From the NCBI GenBank assembly GCA_002305505.1, contig DBRC01000010.1, positions 16,115 through 46,799 on the forward strand: DNA of 30,685 nucleotides, in the 5' to 3' direction. Positions 1 through 9,936 of the stretch are shown here, in pieces. The notes under the pieces are model-generated. The model saw only the letters and a list, made by a program, of their open reading frames with translations. It searched no databases and had not been told where the DNA came from. The position numbers and the translations under genes are program-made. The stretch comes from Prevotella sp. UBA1378 (GTDB lineage: Bacteria > Bacteroidota > Bacteroidia > Bacteroidales > Bacteroidaceae). Each line of letters opens with the position of its first letter. Positions within the stretch are counted from its first letter, which is position 1.

Positions 1-31
1 CAACGGGCAACTATCGGTTTTGATTTTAAAA

Positions 32-79
32 AACAGCAAAAGCCTGCGCCAATCCATTCTGGCGCAGGCTTCTGCTGTT
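32..79 (-). terminator. Intrinsic terminator of the giant secreted-protein gene
   Basis: A long inverted repeat is visible: AACAGCA-AA-AGCCTGCGCC, a 10-nt loop, then GGCGCAGGCT-TC-TGCTGTT. Read on the minus strand, the stem is followed directly by a run of T residues (TGCTGTTTTTTAAAA). It starts about 32 nt past the stop codon of the minus-strand gene ending at 112, which is the expected place and form for a Rho-independent terminator. Confidence 0.85.
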
Positions 80-111
80 AAGAATCCCGCTATTGTGCGG
101 AGATACGTGCT

Positions 112-3100
112 TTACTTCGTTACGCGGTAGACACACTTCCGGCCGTCGCCCGTATGTACCGTCACGATGTAAAGTCCCTGCGTAAGTGCGGCAAAGGATA
201 TTTCGTTACGCTCACGAGGCGCTGCATCGTCGTACATCTTCCGGCCGTTAAGGTCGGTGATGATGATGCGGTTGACAGTCCCGGCAACGCTATTTACGTG
301 GAGCACGTCGCGCACTTTCAATGGGTATACCTCTAATCCGCCGGCAAGGCCGTCAATACCGGTAGCAGAACCCAGCTGAAGGATATAGGGTTCGTTGAGC
401 GAGCCCCAAGCAGCATCGTCGCTGTATACCATGCCTGTATTCAGCTCCTGGATACCGCCGGGCGTGCTCACTTTAAACGTGAGCGGCGTTCCATGACCTT
501 CGCCTGCGGCCATCAGGAAGAGCAGTCCGCTGGAGTCAGGACGGGCAACCCCCCTGCACTCTTCGCCGGCGAACACGCCCACCTCACAGTCGATGACCGG
601 TTCGGTGCCCTGCCTTACCATGGCTACGAACGTCATATTACCGGGATAAGCATTGTTGTCCACAGGAGTGAAGGCAGAGCCAGGCGCTCTCCGTGCAATT
701 TTCCGCGGCATCCGTTTCACTGCCGAGAGTGCCGGATAGCAGAACACCTTGTCGCCTGCAGCCTTCGACCGGTACATCACGCCGTTCCCCGGGACTATGG
801 CTTCGAGCGAGCCCACCCATTCACTGCCGTTGTAGATGGCGAATCCGCTTTGGCACTTCACCACATCGTTCTTCTCCGGGGAAATCCCGGCAAAAGCATC
901 CTTCAACGGCATTGTGTAAGCAGCATTCACACCCATCCAGTTCCAGTTGGGGCGCACCGTCAGTTCTTTCTCTGCCGCCACTACCGGTACACCGCTTACC
1001 ACTAACGTAGCCGCCTCCTTCAAACGTATCTTGTACATTTCCCCGACAGCCATGGTCTGCAGGCTGCCGCTCCATCCCGTTCCATCGGGAACGGAGAAAG
1101 CAGCCTTGTTCTTGATGACAACCGATACCGGCTTAACTGTCTCAAGCAGCTGTCCGAGTTGTGCGTCGGCGGGTTCTACATAGAGTGAAATCCATTTCCA
1201 TCCCTCGTTGAGCGGCAGGATTTGCTCGATGGTGTTAGCGGCATTCCATTTGAACGGAGCCTCGGCAGTGCCCAATACCGCATCGTTGGCAAAATTGACA
1301 ACGGCATCCGTAGTCACGGCAGGACGGACACTACCGGTAGAGGCATCCCATACCTTGAACGCCACGTTCTTGTCTTTGTCGTCGGCATTACCGTAAATAT
1401 CGAGCATGGTGAAATAGCTGTCGTAGCGGGCATTGTACCGGGGTGAAGCCACGCCGACACACCGCTCCCCGATAAAGGCAGCCACCTTGTCGTCGGGGTT
1501 CTCGGAAAGCACGCCCTCGATGCGCAGCTGTCCCATGATGTTCATCGACCACTCGCTGTATTCGGGATTCACGGTCCAGTCGGGTTCGTTGCCCGTCACG
1601 ACAAGGCTCAGCACCATCGGTTCGGCAATCTCATCGTTCCCGGTCAGGTAAACGGTCTGTTCGTAGCGGCCGATAGGCAAGTCTTTGCCGATGGTGAACA
1701 CAAGGCGTTTTGAAGACAACGGTTTCAACGTACCGCTCGCGCTGCTTACTGCCAGCCACGATGGCATGCCTTCCAAAGCCCAGTTTTGAACATCACCGCC
1801 GGTGTTGGCGATTTCCACTTCGAAGACGGCCGGTTCGGTCACTTCCTTGCGCATGCTGAAGCTTTGTTCAGCCCAGTTCAGCTGGTTGCGGCTGACGTAG
1901 GCCGTCCATGTTACAGGCTGCGAGAGGTTGTTGTTCGCGTCGCGCACGTTCTTCACCGTGAATTGCAGGGTACAGCCTTCTATGCGGCTGGCCGGTTCGT
2001 TGATACTGATTACCACCTTACGCTCCGACGCCACATAGGTGAAGTTTACATTCTCCATCAGCGGAGCCTCTTTCAGCCCCGGGGCATCGTCGCCAATGGC
2101 CGTTTCAGCTGCATGGTCGGCCTGACCGGCTTTCCCACTGCTGTGGTCGGCATAATCGGCTACCACTACAGTCTGGTTGAACTGGTCCACCTGCGAGGTC
2201 TCGAACGGATAGTAAGCCGCCAGTCCACTCTCGGTGCCTTCCATACGCTGGAAGCGCTGTGCACGTATCATTTCGACCGTACGCGAAGCCCGCCACAGCC
2301 TGAACTCGTCTATGCCGCCCTTGAAGTGGTGCTTGTAGGCATATTCGCCCGTTGTCCCGGCAGCCTTATAGCGTGCTGCGCCGAGGATGATGCGGTCGGA
2401 GGCCAATGCCGGGACGCCCGCCGAAGCTATTTGCCCGGCTGCCGTACCGTCGATGTACACCGTTGTGTACCCGCCCTTGATTACGTTGAGGGCCAAGTGG
2501 TGCCAAGCGTTGTCGGCCCATGCCGCGCCGCCGGACAGTGGTGTGACGGTGTTGCCTGTCTGCAGGCAGAGCGCACCGGCAGCATCGAAGTGCACGTTGA
2601 GCACGGTGTCGTCCACGCTCATCAGTGCAGCCTCAGCATTCTGTTTACCGGCCTTGAACCACAATTCCACCAAATAATTCTCGTTGGTTGCGGTAGTGCA
2701 GGCGCTGGTGTTTATCCCTACGGCTTCCGCCCCGTTAAGTACCAAAGCCTTATTAGGCGTCTGGAAATACCAGTCGTTAGCGGCCGGCAGCATGATATGG
2801 CGGTTCCGTGCCGCGTCGGCGGCTTTTACCCCGTTGCCTTCGTCCATTTTCCAATAGCCTATCAAGCCCGGTGTCGTCGCCGTCTTGGCCGTGTACATTC
2901 CGCTCCGTGCTTCGGCGAAGGTGCGTGCCTCGTTCCACAAGGTCAGTTCGTGTACGGCACCCTCGAACGTCGTTCCGCCCACGGCGATACGCCCCTTGCC
3001 CGCATAGTCGGCCACTTTCTGGTTGTTGAAGAGCGTCACCTCGTTGGCATCCTGTGCATAATGGGCATTGATTGTGCTATTGCCCTCCTGATAGCTGTAA

Positions 3101-6100
3101 GCCAGCGTGAGGAAGAGCCACTTGTCGCGCGGGAGTGTCTCGGTGGAGACATATTCGCTGTTGCCCACCGTCATCACCAGATGTCCGCCGGCATCTATCT
3201 TAGCAGCCCATCCACCTGCGGCCGAACGCTGTGCTACGACCGTACCGGGGGTTTGGTATTTCATCCACAGGTTCACGGCAAACGGCCGTTTAGCCAAGTC
3301 GATTTCGGCCTCGGTAGCCGCACTGTTGCCCGCATTGAGCTTCAAGGCTACGGCATGGCCCACCTTGTATCCGTTGAGCTGCCCTTTCACCGAGAAGTTC
3401 CCGGCGTCGGTCAGTTCAGCCGACTTGATATTCTCATTGAACGTCACCGACAGTTCGCCGTCGGCCGTGAGGATGCCGTTCACCGGTACAGGGTTGCCCA
3501 ATGCCTGCGGGATGTTAACATCCTTCACTACGGCAATCTCCTCGCTTTCGTTGTTCACTTCCCCGCTGCCGAAGTCGCACACCGTAATGGCCCGGAACAA
3601 GTAATTCTGGTCGGGATACAACGCACTGTTGCTCATGTCGAAGAGGTGTGAGATACTGCTTTCCTTGAGCAGCTCGTTGGTCTCTTTCTTATCCTTTTCG
3701 TCTGCAACATACTCCTTTATCAGCTGCCAGTCGGCATCAGCCTCGCCCTTGTATTGCAGACGGACGCCCTTGAAGCTGCGGTAGCTCCGGTCGTAGTTCT
3801 TCACGACGATTGGCAGCAAGGTGCCGGTATGCGTGTTCACGATGCGCTGTTCCATCTGGATGGCGATGTCGGAACACGCCGGTACGAAGTTGGCTGTGAT
3901 ATCCACGGTATCGGCTATGGCCCCGAAGTTGCTTGTCGGGTCGCCCTGTTCCTGCGACTTCAACACGAGCTTGATGTTCTCATAGTCGAGCACGCCAAGG
4001 TCGGTTTGTGTCAGCTGCAGTGTCTTATGCAGGGTTTCGCCGGCTTTTACGAGGATAGCGCGTCCGTCAGTCAGTACGGCGCCGTCGATGCTCAGCTTAG
4101 CCCCGTGGGGATTGCTCTCGTCGATGAGTGCCAAGTCGAAATAAACATCGTCGTTGGTTTCCGAGAGGTTCTTCAGCTCCAGTGTATAAGAAGCTGCCTT
4201 GCCCGACGGCACGCCTGTAGCATAAGCGTTGACCACGGAAATGCGTGGCATTTCCACCTGCATGGTGGCTGCCGATATTTCGGTGCCCGGACGGTAATAG
4301 CCCGTCAGGGTCTGCCCTTCATAGGGGGCAGATGTCTGTCCGCCGCGGGTGCGGAAGATGGGCCCGAATCCGTCGGGGGCAGTAAATACATCGACGGTAA
4401 GAGCGTCATTGATACCCGATTCCTTCAGCGTATATCCGATGGTGTTACAAGTCTCTTCGGAATCCTCACGGCTGCCGAAGGAGCGCCCGCCCGTCGTCGT
4501 CTTGAATGAGCCGGCCACGCCGGTGCCGTTGATGGTTGTGCCGGAGGCGAGGCCGAACACGGCCAGGGTCTCCACCGTATACTGATGCTCTGTAAAGTCG
4601 GTGTGGCAGGTCTGCGTCGACGACTCTATGGCTGTGCCTGCATCGAACGAATGGTTCTGCACCAGCCACCGTTCCCTGTCCTCAATGGCCTGCACCTTTG
4701 ACTTCTCGTTGTCGGCCAACGTCTTCTTCCACATCTCGATTTGCGTATTGTACCAACGTATCTTGTCGGAATAAATCTTCCCGGGATCCATTTTCTTCGG
4801 CAGGATCATCGTGTACGACGGCCCGGACAGGTTGTTGCGCGGTACGGCGTCGGTCCCCCATACTTCATCGAAGTTGTTCGTCCCGAAGCGTTCGTCGCCG
4901 GGTTGGAGCGTGGTGACGTAGATAGGTTCGTCGGTGGTGTTTTCCACGTTGACCGAACCTACCGTCTGCAGCAAGGCATTGCGGTTGAGGAGGAGGTTCG
5001 GGAGCAGCGTGTTTTCCACATAGAACTGCGTGTACTTGAATCCGGTGGAGAACTCCGTCGAGGTGGTGATGGCATCTTTCTTGTTGATGACGAAGGTGCC
5101 GCCGGCCTCCTTGCGGATGTCGACATTGCGGGCATTCCCGAACAACAAGTTGGTAGCCGAGCCGACGAATACGTCGCCGATGGCACCCACGTAGTCGGGG
5201 GAGTCGGATGTATAAATCTTATCGGTAGTGGTAGTGGTGGTACTCCATCCCTTGGAGCCCGAATACTCTACGTTGACATTCAGCCCCACTTCGAGGTCGA
5301 CATTGGCCTTCAGGTCGGTGATGACGCCGAATCCGGGTGTTCCCTGGATGGTTCCGTACTGCACACCGAGCTTGGTAAGCGTGGTAATCTCGTTGCTGGT
5401 GATGAACGAGCCGCCGTCGTTGTTGGTCTCCGATATCATGGTGCCTTTCTCATAAAAAGCCTGCGAGTTGCTGCCGGGAGGGTCGCGCAATACCATGAGC
5501 ACCTTGTCGGGGCCCGAAGTGACGAAGTTATTTCCCGAGGGCAGTGCGCCCAATACAACGGCCTTGAAGGTGCCATTTCCGCTCCATCCCAGGTTTTCGC
5601 CGTTGGCCTCATACCTGATGTTAAGCCCCAGCGTATAAGGCTCCTGGATATTGGGATAACCGGCGATGAAGCGGTAAGTAGCCGTGCCGAGGCTGTCGAG
5701 CGTGAGCTGGTTTTCGGCCAGTTCGCTGTCTACGAACTGCCCGTCGTTGGCTCCCTCCACATACACTTTCTGCCCGGCGGCAAACTGGTTGGTTATCGTC
5801 ACTACGGATTTCGACAGCGGTACGCGGTCGATGACGGGCTGCGCCTGGTCGTCCTTATTGACGTATTCCTCGTAAGCCTTCAAGCGGAAGTCGTAAGAAT
5901 GGAATTGGACGAAGACGGGGTAGCCGAATGTGTAGCTTACCTGCTTATCGTCGCCGATGCTGTACAGGCTGACATCCGTCCCCTGTGGGTTTTCCAGGTC
6001 TTTATAAACGTATGTCTTCTCGCCGAAGCTGCCATCATCGTTGTGGCTTACGCTGAACGACGGCGTTACGCGGTGGGTAAGCCGGAGCGCTGCAGCATAG

Positions 6101-9100
6101 CTGAAATACTCGCATTTGCCCTGTTCGTTCACGGCAGAATCCTTCAACTGGTACAGGGGGTTGGTAGCGTTTATGGCCGGAATGTTCTCGTTGGCGAAAA
6201 CGATTTCCGGGGCAGAGGGGATGGTCACCTTCTCCACACGGTATTCCACCGGCGGGAGTTGTGCGGCAAACTCGCCCGTGGCCGGGTCGGTCTCCACGGT
6301 GATGGTGCGCACGCTCTCGTCGTCGCCTGCACCGGCATATACCTTGCTATTCACGTTCTCCGTGCCGGCAGCGTAGACCAGCGGCGTGGTTCCTTCCACC
6401 ATTTCCACGGCTCCGCCGTCGGTCTGTTTCCTCATGTTCATCTTGTAACCCGTCTTCAACTTCACAATGGCCTTTCCGATATTGGCCGTGCTCTTACCGA
6501 AGCCCAGCGGCTTACCGGCTTCCACGGTGCCGCCCACAATGCGGCCGGCCACGGTTACCTTGGTTACGTCAGTAAACGAGAGGCCCGACACCGGCCTATC
6601 GAATGTTTGCTTGAGCCCGAGGCCATTCGGGTCGGCCGGGTAACGGCCGGCAGCAGCAAAGCTGTGCCCTTGCTTGCGCACTTCCACGAAATGGTCGCCG
6701 ATGGGCACATTGATGGTAAACTGGCCCTTGCTGTCTGTCACGATGGGCTCGCCGTCTTTGTAGCAGATATTGCCGTCAATATAGAAGTTGCAGTTGGCCA
6801 CGGGATAAGTGGTGTTCTCGTAGTACACCGTTCCGCTCACCTCGAAACTCGACACGTCCTGCAGGTCGACACCGCTGTGGTTAAGCGAGTTAGCATTGAC
6901 ATACCGGGTGACGTATTTCGGTGAAAACTCATGCACGCCCATTGAGGGAGTGATGACATAATTGGTGCCGCGCCCGCTGAAAGGCACGCCGCGGATGACG
7001 TAGTTGCCCTGCACGTCGGTCAAGCCGTAGAGCGACAGCTGGTCGGGGTCAGGCACCACGTCGCTGCTCTTGCTGCCTTCGCAGATGTTCCCGTGCAGGC
7101 CGTTGGCCACGCCGCCCGTCTGGCTGTAATCATAAGCTATGCGCTGGTTGAGGATGCCCTCGTCCAGCGGCCAGTAGAGGCGCAGTGCCTTCTCGCTTCC
7201 GGTGAGCGGGCGGTCGTAGTTCTTGAGGATGTCCGCTTCTCCCAATTCCGTTCCCCAAAGGCGTATTTCGTCCACATACCCCTTGAATGTGTATGTGGCA
7301 GCATTTGCCAAGTTGGTACCGAACGAGATGTCGGGAGTTCTCTGGCTAACGCTGAGGGTAGCTGTGCTGCTCGCCGAGAACTGTTCCGCCTTCCCGTCTT
7401 CTTTGATATGGAAGAGCGTCCATTTGCCCATGCCGTCGTAAGTCAATGTAAAGTGGTGGTAGCGGCCCGGTATCATGTAGATGCCCGTGCGGCGGTCGGT
7501 GCCGCCGGCGGTGCCTTGAGGCATGCGCAACACTACCTGGTACCTGTCGGCACCTGCTTGCTCGGCGAAGAGTGAGAAGCCGTTGAACACGTCGATGATC
7601 ATCGGGCGTGCAACCCCTCCGTTATCAGCTACGACGGAGGCGTCAAGGTTGGCCCACAGCTGTACGCTGAAGGGCTTGCCGTCACCGTAGAGTGCGGCAG
7701 CCTCATCGGTTGTAAGGGCGGTCTTCACGCCGCCGCCCAATCCGTCAACGCGCAGTGCATGGAACTGTGCCGCGCTTTGTTCGTCGTCGCTGTTCTTGGT
7801 CAGCACAACGCGCACGCCCTCGACAGCTGTTCCCGAGCCGTAGGTGATGCGCCCCGACACCGTGCCGGTGGCTTGGCTGAAACCATTGTCCGACACGTAT
7901 ATGGGGGTAGTCTCCTTGCCATCACAATTGTATGACGAAGCCACTTGGTACTCATAATACTGTCCGGGCGATGCGGTGTTGTCCTCGAAGTAATAGTTGT
8001 CGGAAGTGCCCGATGTATTGTAAATCTTCGACCAGCTGCTGCCGGAGCCTAAGATGCGGCGGTAGAGGATATACTTGGTAGGGGAGGTGCCTATCTGCTC
8101 TGCAACCCAGCTCAGTTTCACCATGTTCGCGTAGGTGCCCTTGCTGGCAGTGAGCCCGGTGACGTGGCTGCTGCCCGTAATGGAGCCCGACTTCTCATCG
8201 GAGTAGAAGTCTTTATCCATCAGCGTGATTTGCACTTTATAATTATAGGTGGTACAGCCGTTGGAGAGGCCGGTGTGGGTATACGAGTGCGATGTGGCCT
8301 CGGTAGAGCTGCGCTGTACCTGCCCCAGCTCCTTCCAGCTGCCGCCGTTCTCGCTGCACAGCACCTTGAAGGTGAAGACACCGTTGCCGGGAATGGCCTG
8401 GTGGTTCCAGTTGAGCACGATGTGGTCGGTCTCGGGTTTCAGCGACAGCCCCATGGCGAATTCGCGCTTCACGGTGACGGAACCGGAAGCGGTCAGGTCG
8501 CCGACCGGTTCGGAAATGTTCCATTCGGTCAGGCCGAAAGACACCTCGTAGATGTATTCCTTATCGTAGTCGGGCACAGCATTCGGGTCGGTGTAGGTGG
8601 TGGTGGATACCGCCACGCTGCCGATTTGCTGGCGCGAGCTGATCCCGGCCGACTTTTCATAACGGTAGATGTACCATTTGCCTGAAGTATTGAGCCCGGA
8701 GGTATTAGCCTTCCATGAAAGCGTCACTTTCTTCGTCCACATGTCGGCCGTGGTTTTCACGTCCGACGGGTAGGCACAGCCGGGGATTACCTCCGTATAC
8801 TGGCGGCCGTAAAACTGTGAAGCGACGGTCTTATCGTCGTTCTCCTCGGCATTTATACTGTTCTTGGGAATAGAGAATTCCTTCCCCGCCGCACCATAAT
8901 AATGGATGGTCACGGCATTGCGGTTGCTGACGGCCCGGGTCAGTTCCATGGTGCCCGCGGAGGCTTTGGTGGTGAACTTACCGTAATCGGCATTGGCAGA
9001 ATAGCCCGAAGAGGAAGAGAAATAGTAGCGGCTCTCGTAGCTGTCGCTGCCAGTATACTGCGGCAGCCCGCTCATGGAAGCTTGTATCTTCCCGGGAGCG

Positions 9101-9627
9101 GTGCGCTTGAACGTGGCCGAAGGGGCAGAGAACTCATAACCTGCCGTAAAACTGCGGTATTCGTTCACGTCGTAACCGTCGCCATTGTCATCATCGATGT
9201 CCCACCGGCCTTTGTGGCGGAACCCGGCAATGCCGTGGAGTATGGCCTGCTGCGACGGATAAAAGCGTAATTGCACGATACGCGGTTCACGATTCCACGT
9301 TTTCACTACTGTCATACGCCCGTAAAGGGGGTTGTTGCGCACCATATTGTCATGACACCGGCTCATGGAGGCCACCTCCAGCTCCGTACCCGTACTTAAA
9401 CAGAGGAAGAACTTGGCGTTTTTCAACGCATCGTCGTTGTTGTTAAAATCGTAATCGGCATATTCCAATTCGATGTACGGTCTTTCAATAGACAAAACAG
9501 TGTTGATGACCTTGAAATAACTGCCGGCATTATTGACGTCGGCCAGGACCCCCGAGGGTACTGCAAGGAACAAGGTCAACAGCCACAGGGTGTGCAACCA
9601 TCGTTGCTGTCTTCGTTGTTTTTCCAT
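112..9627 (-). CDS. Giant secreted multidomain protein (Fn3/LamG/BACON-like) with T9SS C-terminal sorting domain
   Basis: 3171 codons. An N-terminal signal peptide (basic residues, then LWLLTLFLAVPSGVLA, cleavage near residue 29-30) sends it to the Sec pathway. Following modules, with approximate residues: Fn3-like repeats about 290-590; a first LamG/concanavalin-like jellyroll about 615-825; carboxypeptidase-regulatory-like beta sandwiches about 865-1040 (GTVSGRITYG starts a similar segment near 590); a large central module about 1200-1750 containing a VLRDPPGSNS motif and a helical, Lys/Glu-rich stretch; two more LamG-like domains about 2100-2260 and 2290-2465; a BACON-like domain about 2580-2680; and a terminal type A sorting domain about 3090-3171 (EVYPLKVRDVLHV, ITDLNGRKMYD, GLYIVTVHTGDG). 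Family knowledge predicts outer-membrane export by the type IX system and cell-surface anchoring or release. No catalytic domain was recognised, so an adhesin or glycan-binding scaffold is inference. It stands alone between a promoter-like site and a strong terminator. The ATG gives a proper signal peptide. Confidence 0.9.
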   Translation of the reverse strand: MEKQRRQQRWLHTLWLLTLFLAVPSGVLADVNNAGSYFKVINTVLSIERPYIELEYADYDFNNNDDALKNAKFFLCLSTGTELEVASMSRCHDNMVRNNPLYGRMTVVKTWNREPRIVQLRFYPSQQAILHGIAGFRHKGRWDIDDDNGDGYDVNEYRSFTAGYEFSAPSATFKRTAPGKIQASMSGLPQYTGSDSYESRYYFSSSSGYSANADYGKFTTKASAGTMELTRAVSNRNAVTIHYYGAAGKEFSIPKNSINAEENDDKTVASQFYGRQYTEVIPGCAYPSDVKTTADMWTKKVTLSWKANTSGLNTSGKWYIYRYEKSAGISSRQQIGSVAVSTTTYTDPNAVPDYDKEYIYEVSFGLTEWNISEPVGDLTASGSVTVKREFAMGLSLKPETDHIVLNWNHQAIPGNGVFTFKVLCSENGGSWKELGQVQRSSTEATSHSYTHTGLSNGCTTYNYKVQITLMDKDFYSDEKSGSITGSSHVTGLTASKGTYANMVKLSWVAEQIGTSPTKYILYRRILGSGSSWSKIYNTSGTSDNYYFEDNTASPGQYYEYQVASSYNCDGKETTPIYVSDNGFSQATGTVSGRITYGSGTAVEGVRVVLTKNSDDEQSAAQFHALRVDGLGGGVKTALTTDEAAALYGDGKPFSVQLWANLDASVVADNGGVARPMIIDVFNGFSLFAEQAGADRYQVVLRMPQGTAGGTDRRTGIYMIPGRYHHFTLTYDGMGKWTLFHIKEDGKAEQFSASSTATLSVSQRTPDISFGTNLANAATYTFKGYVDEIRLWGTELGEADILKNYDRPLTGSEKALRLYWPLDEGILNQRIAYDYSQTGGVANGLHGNICEGSKSSDVVPDPDQLSLYGLTDVQGNYVIRGVPFSGRGTNYVITPSMGVHEFSPKYVTRYVNANSLNHSGVDLQDVSSFEVSGTVYYENTTYPVANCNFYIDGNICYKDGEPIVTDSKGQFTINVPIGDHFVEVRKQGHSFAAAGRYPADPNGLGLKQTFDRPVSGLSFTDVTKVTVAGRIVGGTVEAGKPLGFGKSTANIGKAIVKLKTGYKMNMRKQTDGGAVEMVEGTTPLVYAAGTENVNSKVYAGAGDDESVRTITVETDPATGEFAAQLPPVEYRVEKVTIPSAPEIVFANENIPAINATNPLYQLKDSAVNEQGKCEYFSYAAALRLTHRVTPSFSVSHNDDGSFGEKTYVYKDLENPQGTDVSLYSIGDDKQVSYTFGYPVFVQFHSYDFRLKAYEEYVNKDDQAQPVIDRVPLSKSVVTITNQFAAGQKVYVEGANDGQFVDSELAENQLTLDSLGTATYRFIAGYPNIQEPYTLGLNIRYEANGENLGWSGNGTFKAVVLGALPSGNNFVTSGPDKVLMVLRDPPGSNSQAFYEKGTMISETNNDGGSFITSNEITTLTKLGVQYGTIQGTPGFGVITDLKANVDLEVGLNVNVEYSGSKGWSTTTTTTDKIYTSDSPDYVGAIGDVFVGSATNLLFGNARNVDIRKEAGGTFVINKKDAITTSTEFSTGFKYTQFYVENTLLPNLLLNRNALLQTVGSVNVENTTDEPIYVTTLQPGDERFGTNNFDEVWGTDAVPRNNLSGPSYTMILPKKMDPGKIYSDKIRWYNTQIEMWKKTLADNEKSKVQAIEDRERWLVQNHSFDAGTAIESSTQTCHTDFTEHQYTVETLAVFGLASGTTINGTGVAGSFKTTTGGRSFGSREDSEETCNTIGYTLKESGINDALTVDVFTAPDGFGPIFRTRGGQTSAPYEGQTLTGYYRPGTEISAATMQVEMPRISVVNAYATGVPSGKAASYTLELKNLSETNDDVYFDLALIDESNPHGAKLSIDGAVLTDGRAILVKAGETLHKTLQLTQTDLGVLDYENIKLVLKSQEQGDPTSNFGAIADTVDITANFVPACSDIAIQMEQRIVNTHTGTLLPIVVKNYDRSYRSFKGVRLQYKGEADADWQLIKEYVADEKDKKETNELLKESSISHLFDMSNSALYPDQNYLFRAITVCDFGSGEVNNESEEIAVVKDVNIPQALGNPVPVNGILTADGELSVTFNENIKSAELTDAGNFSVKGQLNGYKVGHAVALKLNAGNSAATEAEIDLAKRPFAVNLWMKYQTPGTVVAQRSAAGGWAAKIDAGGHLVMTVGNSEYVSTETLPRDKWLFLTLAYSYQEGNSTINAHYAQDANEVTLFNNQKVADYAGKGRIAVGGTTFEGAVHELTLWNEARTFAEARSGMYTAKTATTPGLIGYWKMDEGNGVKAADAARNRHIMLPAANDWYFQTPNKALVLNGAEAVGINTSACTTATNENYLVELWFKAGKQNAEAALMSVDDTVLNVHFDAAGALCLQTGNTVTPLSGGAAWADNAWHHLALNVIKGGYTTVYIDGTAAGQIASAGVPALASDRIILGAARYKAAGTTGEYAYKHHFKGGIDEFRLWRASRTVEMIRAQRFQRMEGTESGLAAYYPFETSQVDQFNQTVVVADYADHSSGKAGQADHAAETAIGDDAPGLKEAPLMENVNFTYVASERKVVISINEPASRIEGCTLQFTVKNVRDANNNLSQPVTWTAYVSRNQLNWAEQSFSMRKEVTEPAVFEVEIANTGGDVQNWALEGMPSWLAVSSASGTLKPLSSKRLVFTIGKDLPIGRYEQTVYLTGNDEIAEPMVLSLVVTGNEPDWTVNPEYSEWSMNIMGQLRIEGVLSENPDDKVAAFIGERCVGVASPRYNARYDSYFTMLDIYGNADDKDKNVAFKVWDASTGSVRPAVTTDAVVNFANDAVLGTAEAPFKWNAANTIEQILPLNEGWKWISLYVEPADAQLGQLLETVKPVSVVIKNKAAFSVPDGTGWSGSLQTMAVGEMYKIRLKEAATLVVSGVPVVAAEKELTVRPNWNWMGVNAAYTMPLKDAFAGISPEKNDVVKCQSGFAIYNGSEWVGSLEAIVPGNGVMYRSKAAGDKVFCYPALSAVKRMPRKIARRAPGSAFTPVDNNAYPGNMTFVAMVRQGTEPVIDCEVGVFAGEECRGVARPDSSGLLFLMAAGEGHGTPLTFKVSTPGGIQELNTGMVYSDDAAWGSLNEPYILQLGSATGIDGLAGGLEVYPLKVRDVLHVNSVAGTVNRIIITDLNGRKMYDDAAPRERNEISFAALTQGLYIVTVHTGDGRKCVYRVTK

Positions 9628-9747
9628 AATTTTGTTAGTTTAAAAAATGAATACTTTATAGTTAATATGAGAATATCCATAGAAAGAAGCGAGGAACAGG
9701 AAGCCATTGCATACATGCCTGCCGCACCCATCTTATTTTTTGTTTTG

Positions 9748-9755
9748 CAAAGTTA
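9748..9755 (-). promoter_or_regulatory. Putative -7 element (TAACTTTG) for the giant secreted-protein gene
   Basis: Minus-strand TAACTTTG fits the Bacteroidetes -7 consensus TAnnTTTG and lies about 120 nt upstream of the ATG at 9627, in an AT-rich stretch. I see no good TTG-type -33 element at the usual spacing, so the assignment rests on the -7 match and position. It implies a leader of roughly 110 nt. Confidence 0.45.
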
Positions 9756-9905
9756 AATTAAATAAGATTAAGCTATGTCTCACCTGCGCAAAAATTTGTA
9801 TCACTCGCGCAATGCTTTGATTGCCAAGATATTAAAACAACAAAAAAAACTTATAATATTATGCCGCCGCATGCTTTTGTTTACCTATTGTCCGGGGAAA
9901 GGCCG

Positions 9906-9913
9906 TACCTTTG
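9906..9913 (+). promoter_or_regulatory. Putative plus-strand -7 element (TACCTTTG) facing the palindromic array
   Basis: TACCTTTG matches TAnnTTTG and sits in the CCGTACCTTTGCAAC context often seen at Bacteroidetes promoters. An upstream TTG is present in CTATTGTCC. Transcription would start near 9920 and run through the 45-codon ORF and the 22-bp palindromic array. No conventional plus-strand gene follows before the convergent rseP operon ends, so the product may be a short RNA. Confidence 0.45.
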
Positions 9914-9936
9914 CAACAGGAAATTAAAACTACGGC

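Noticed and set aside
1786..3651. 621-codon plus-strand open frame antisense to the giant gene
   Set aside because: It is a shadow of GC-rich coding DNA. The translation is rich in His, Arg, Val and Gly without any domain, signal or ordered motif, whereas the minus-strand product has clear domains here.
4741..6924. 727-codon plus-strand open frame antisense to the giant gene
   Set aside because: Its length is striking, but it lies opposite the coding frame in the usual shadow phase, shows no recognisable motif, and has no promoter or ribosome-binding sequence.
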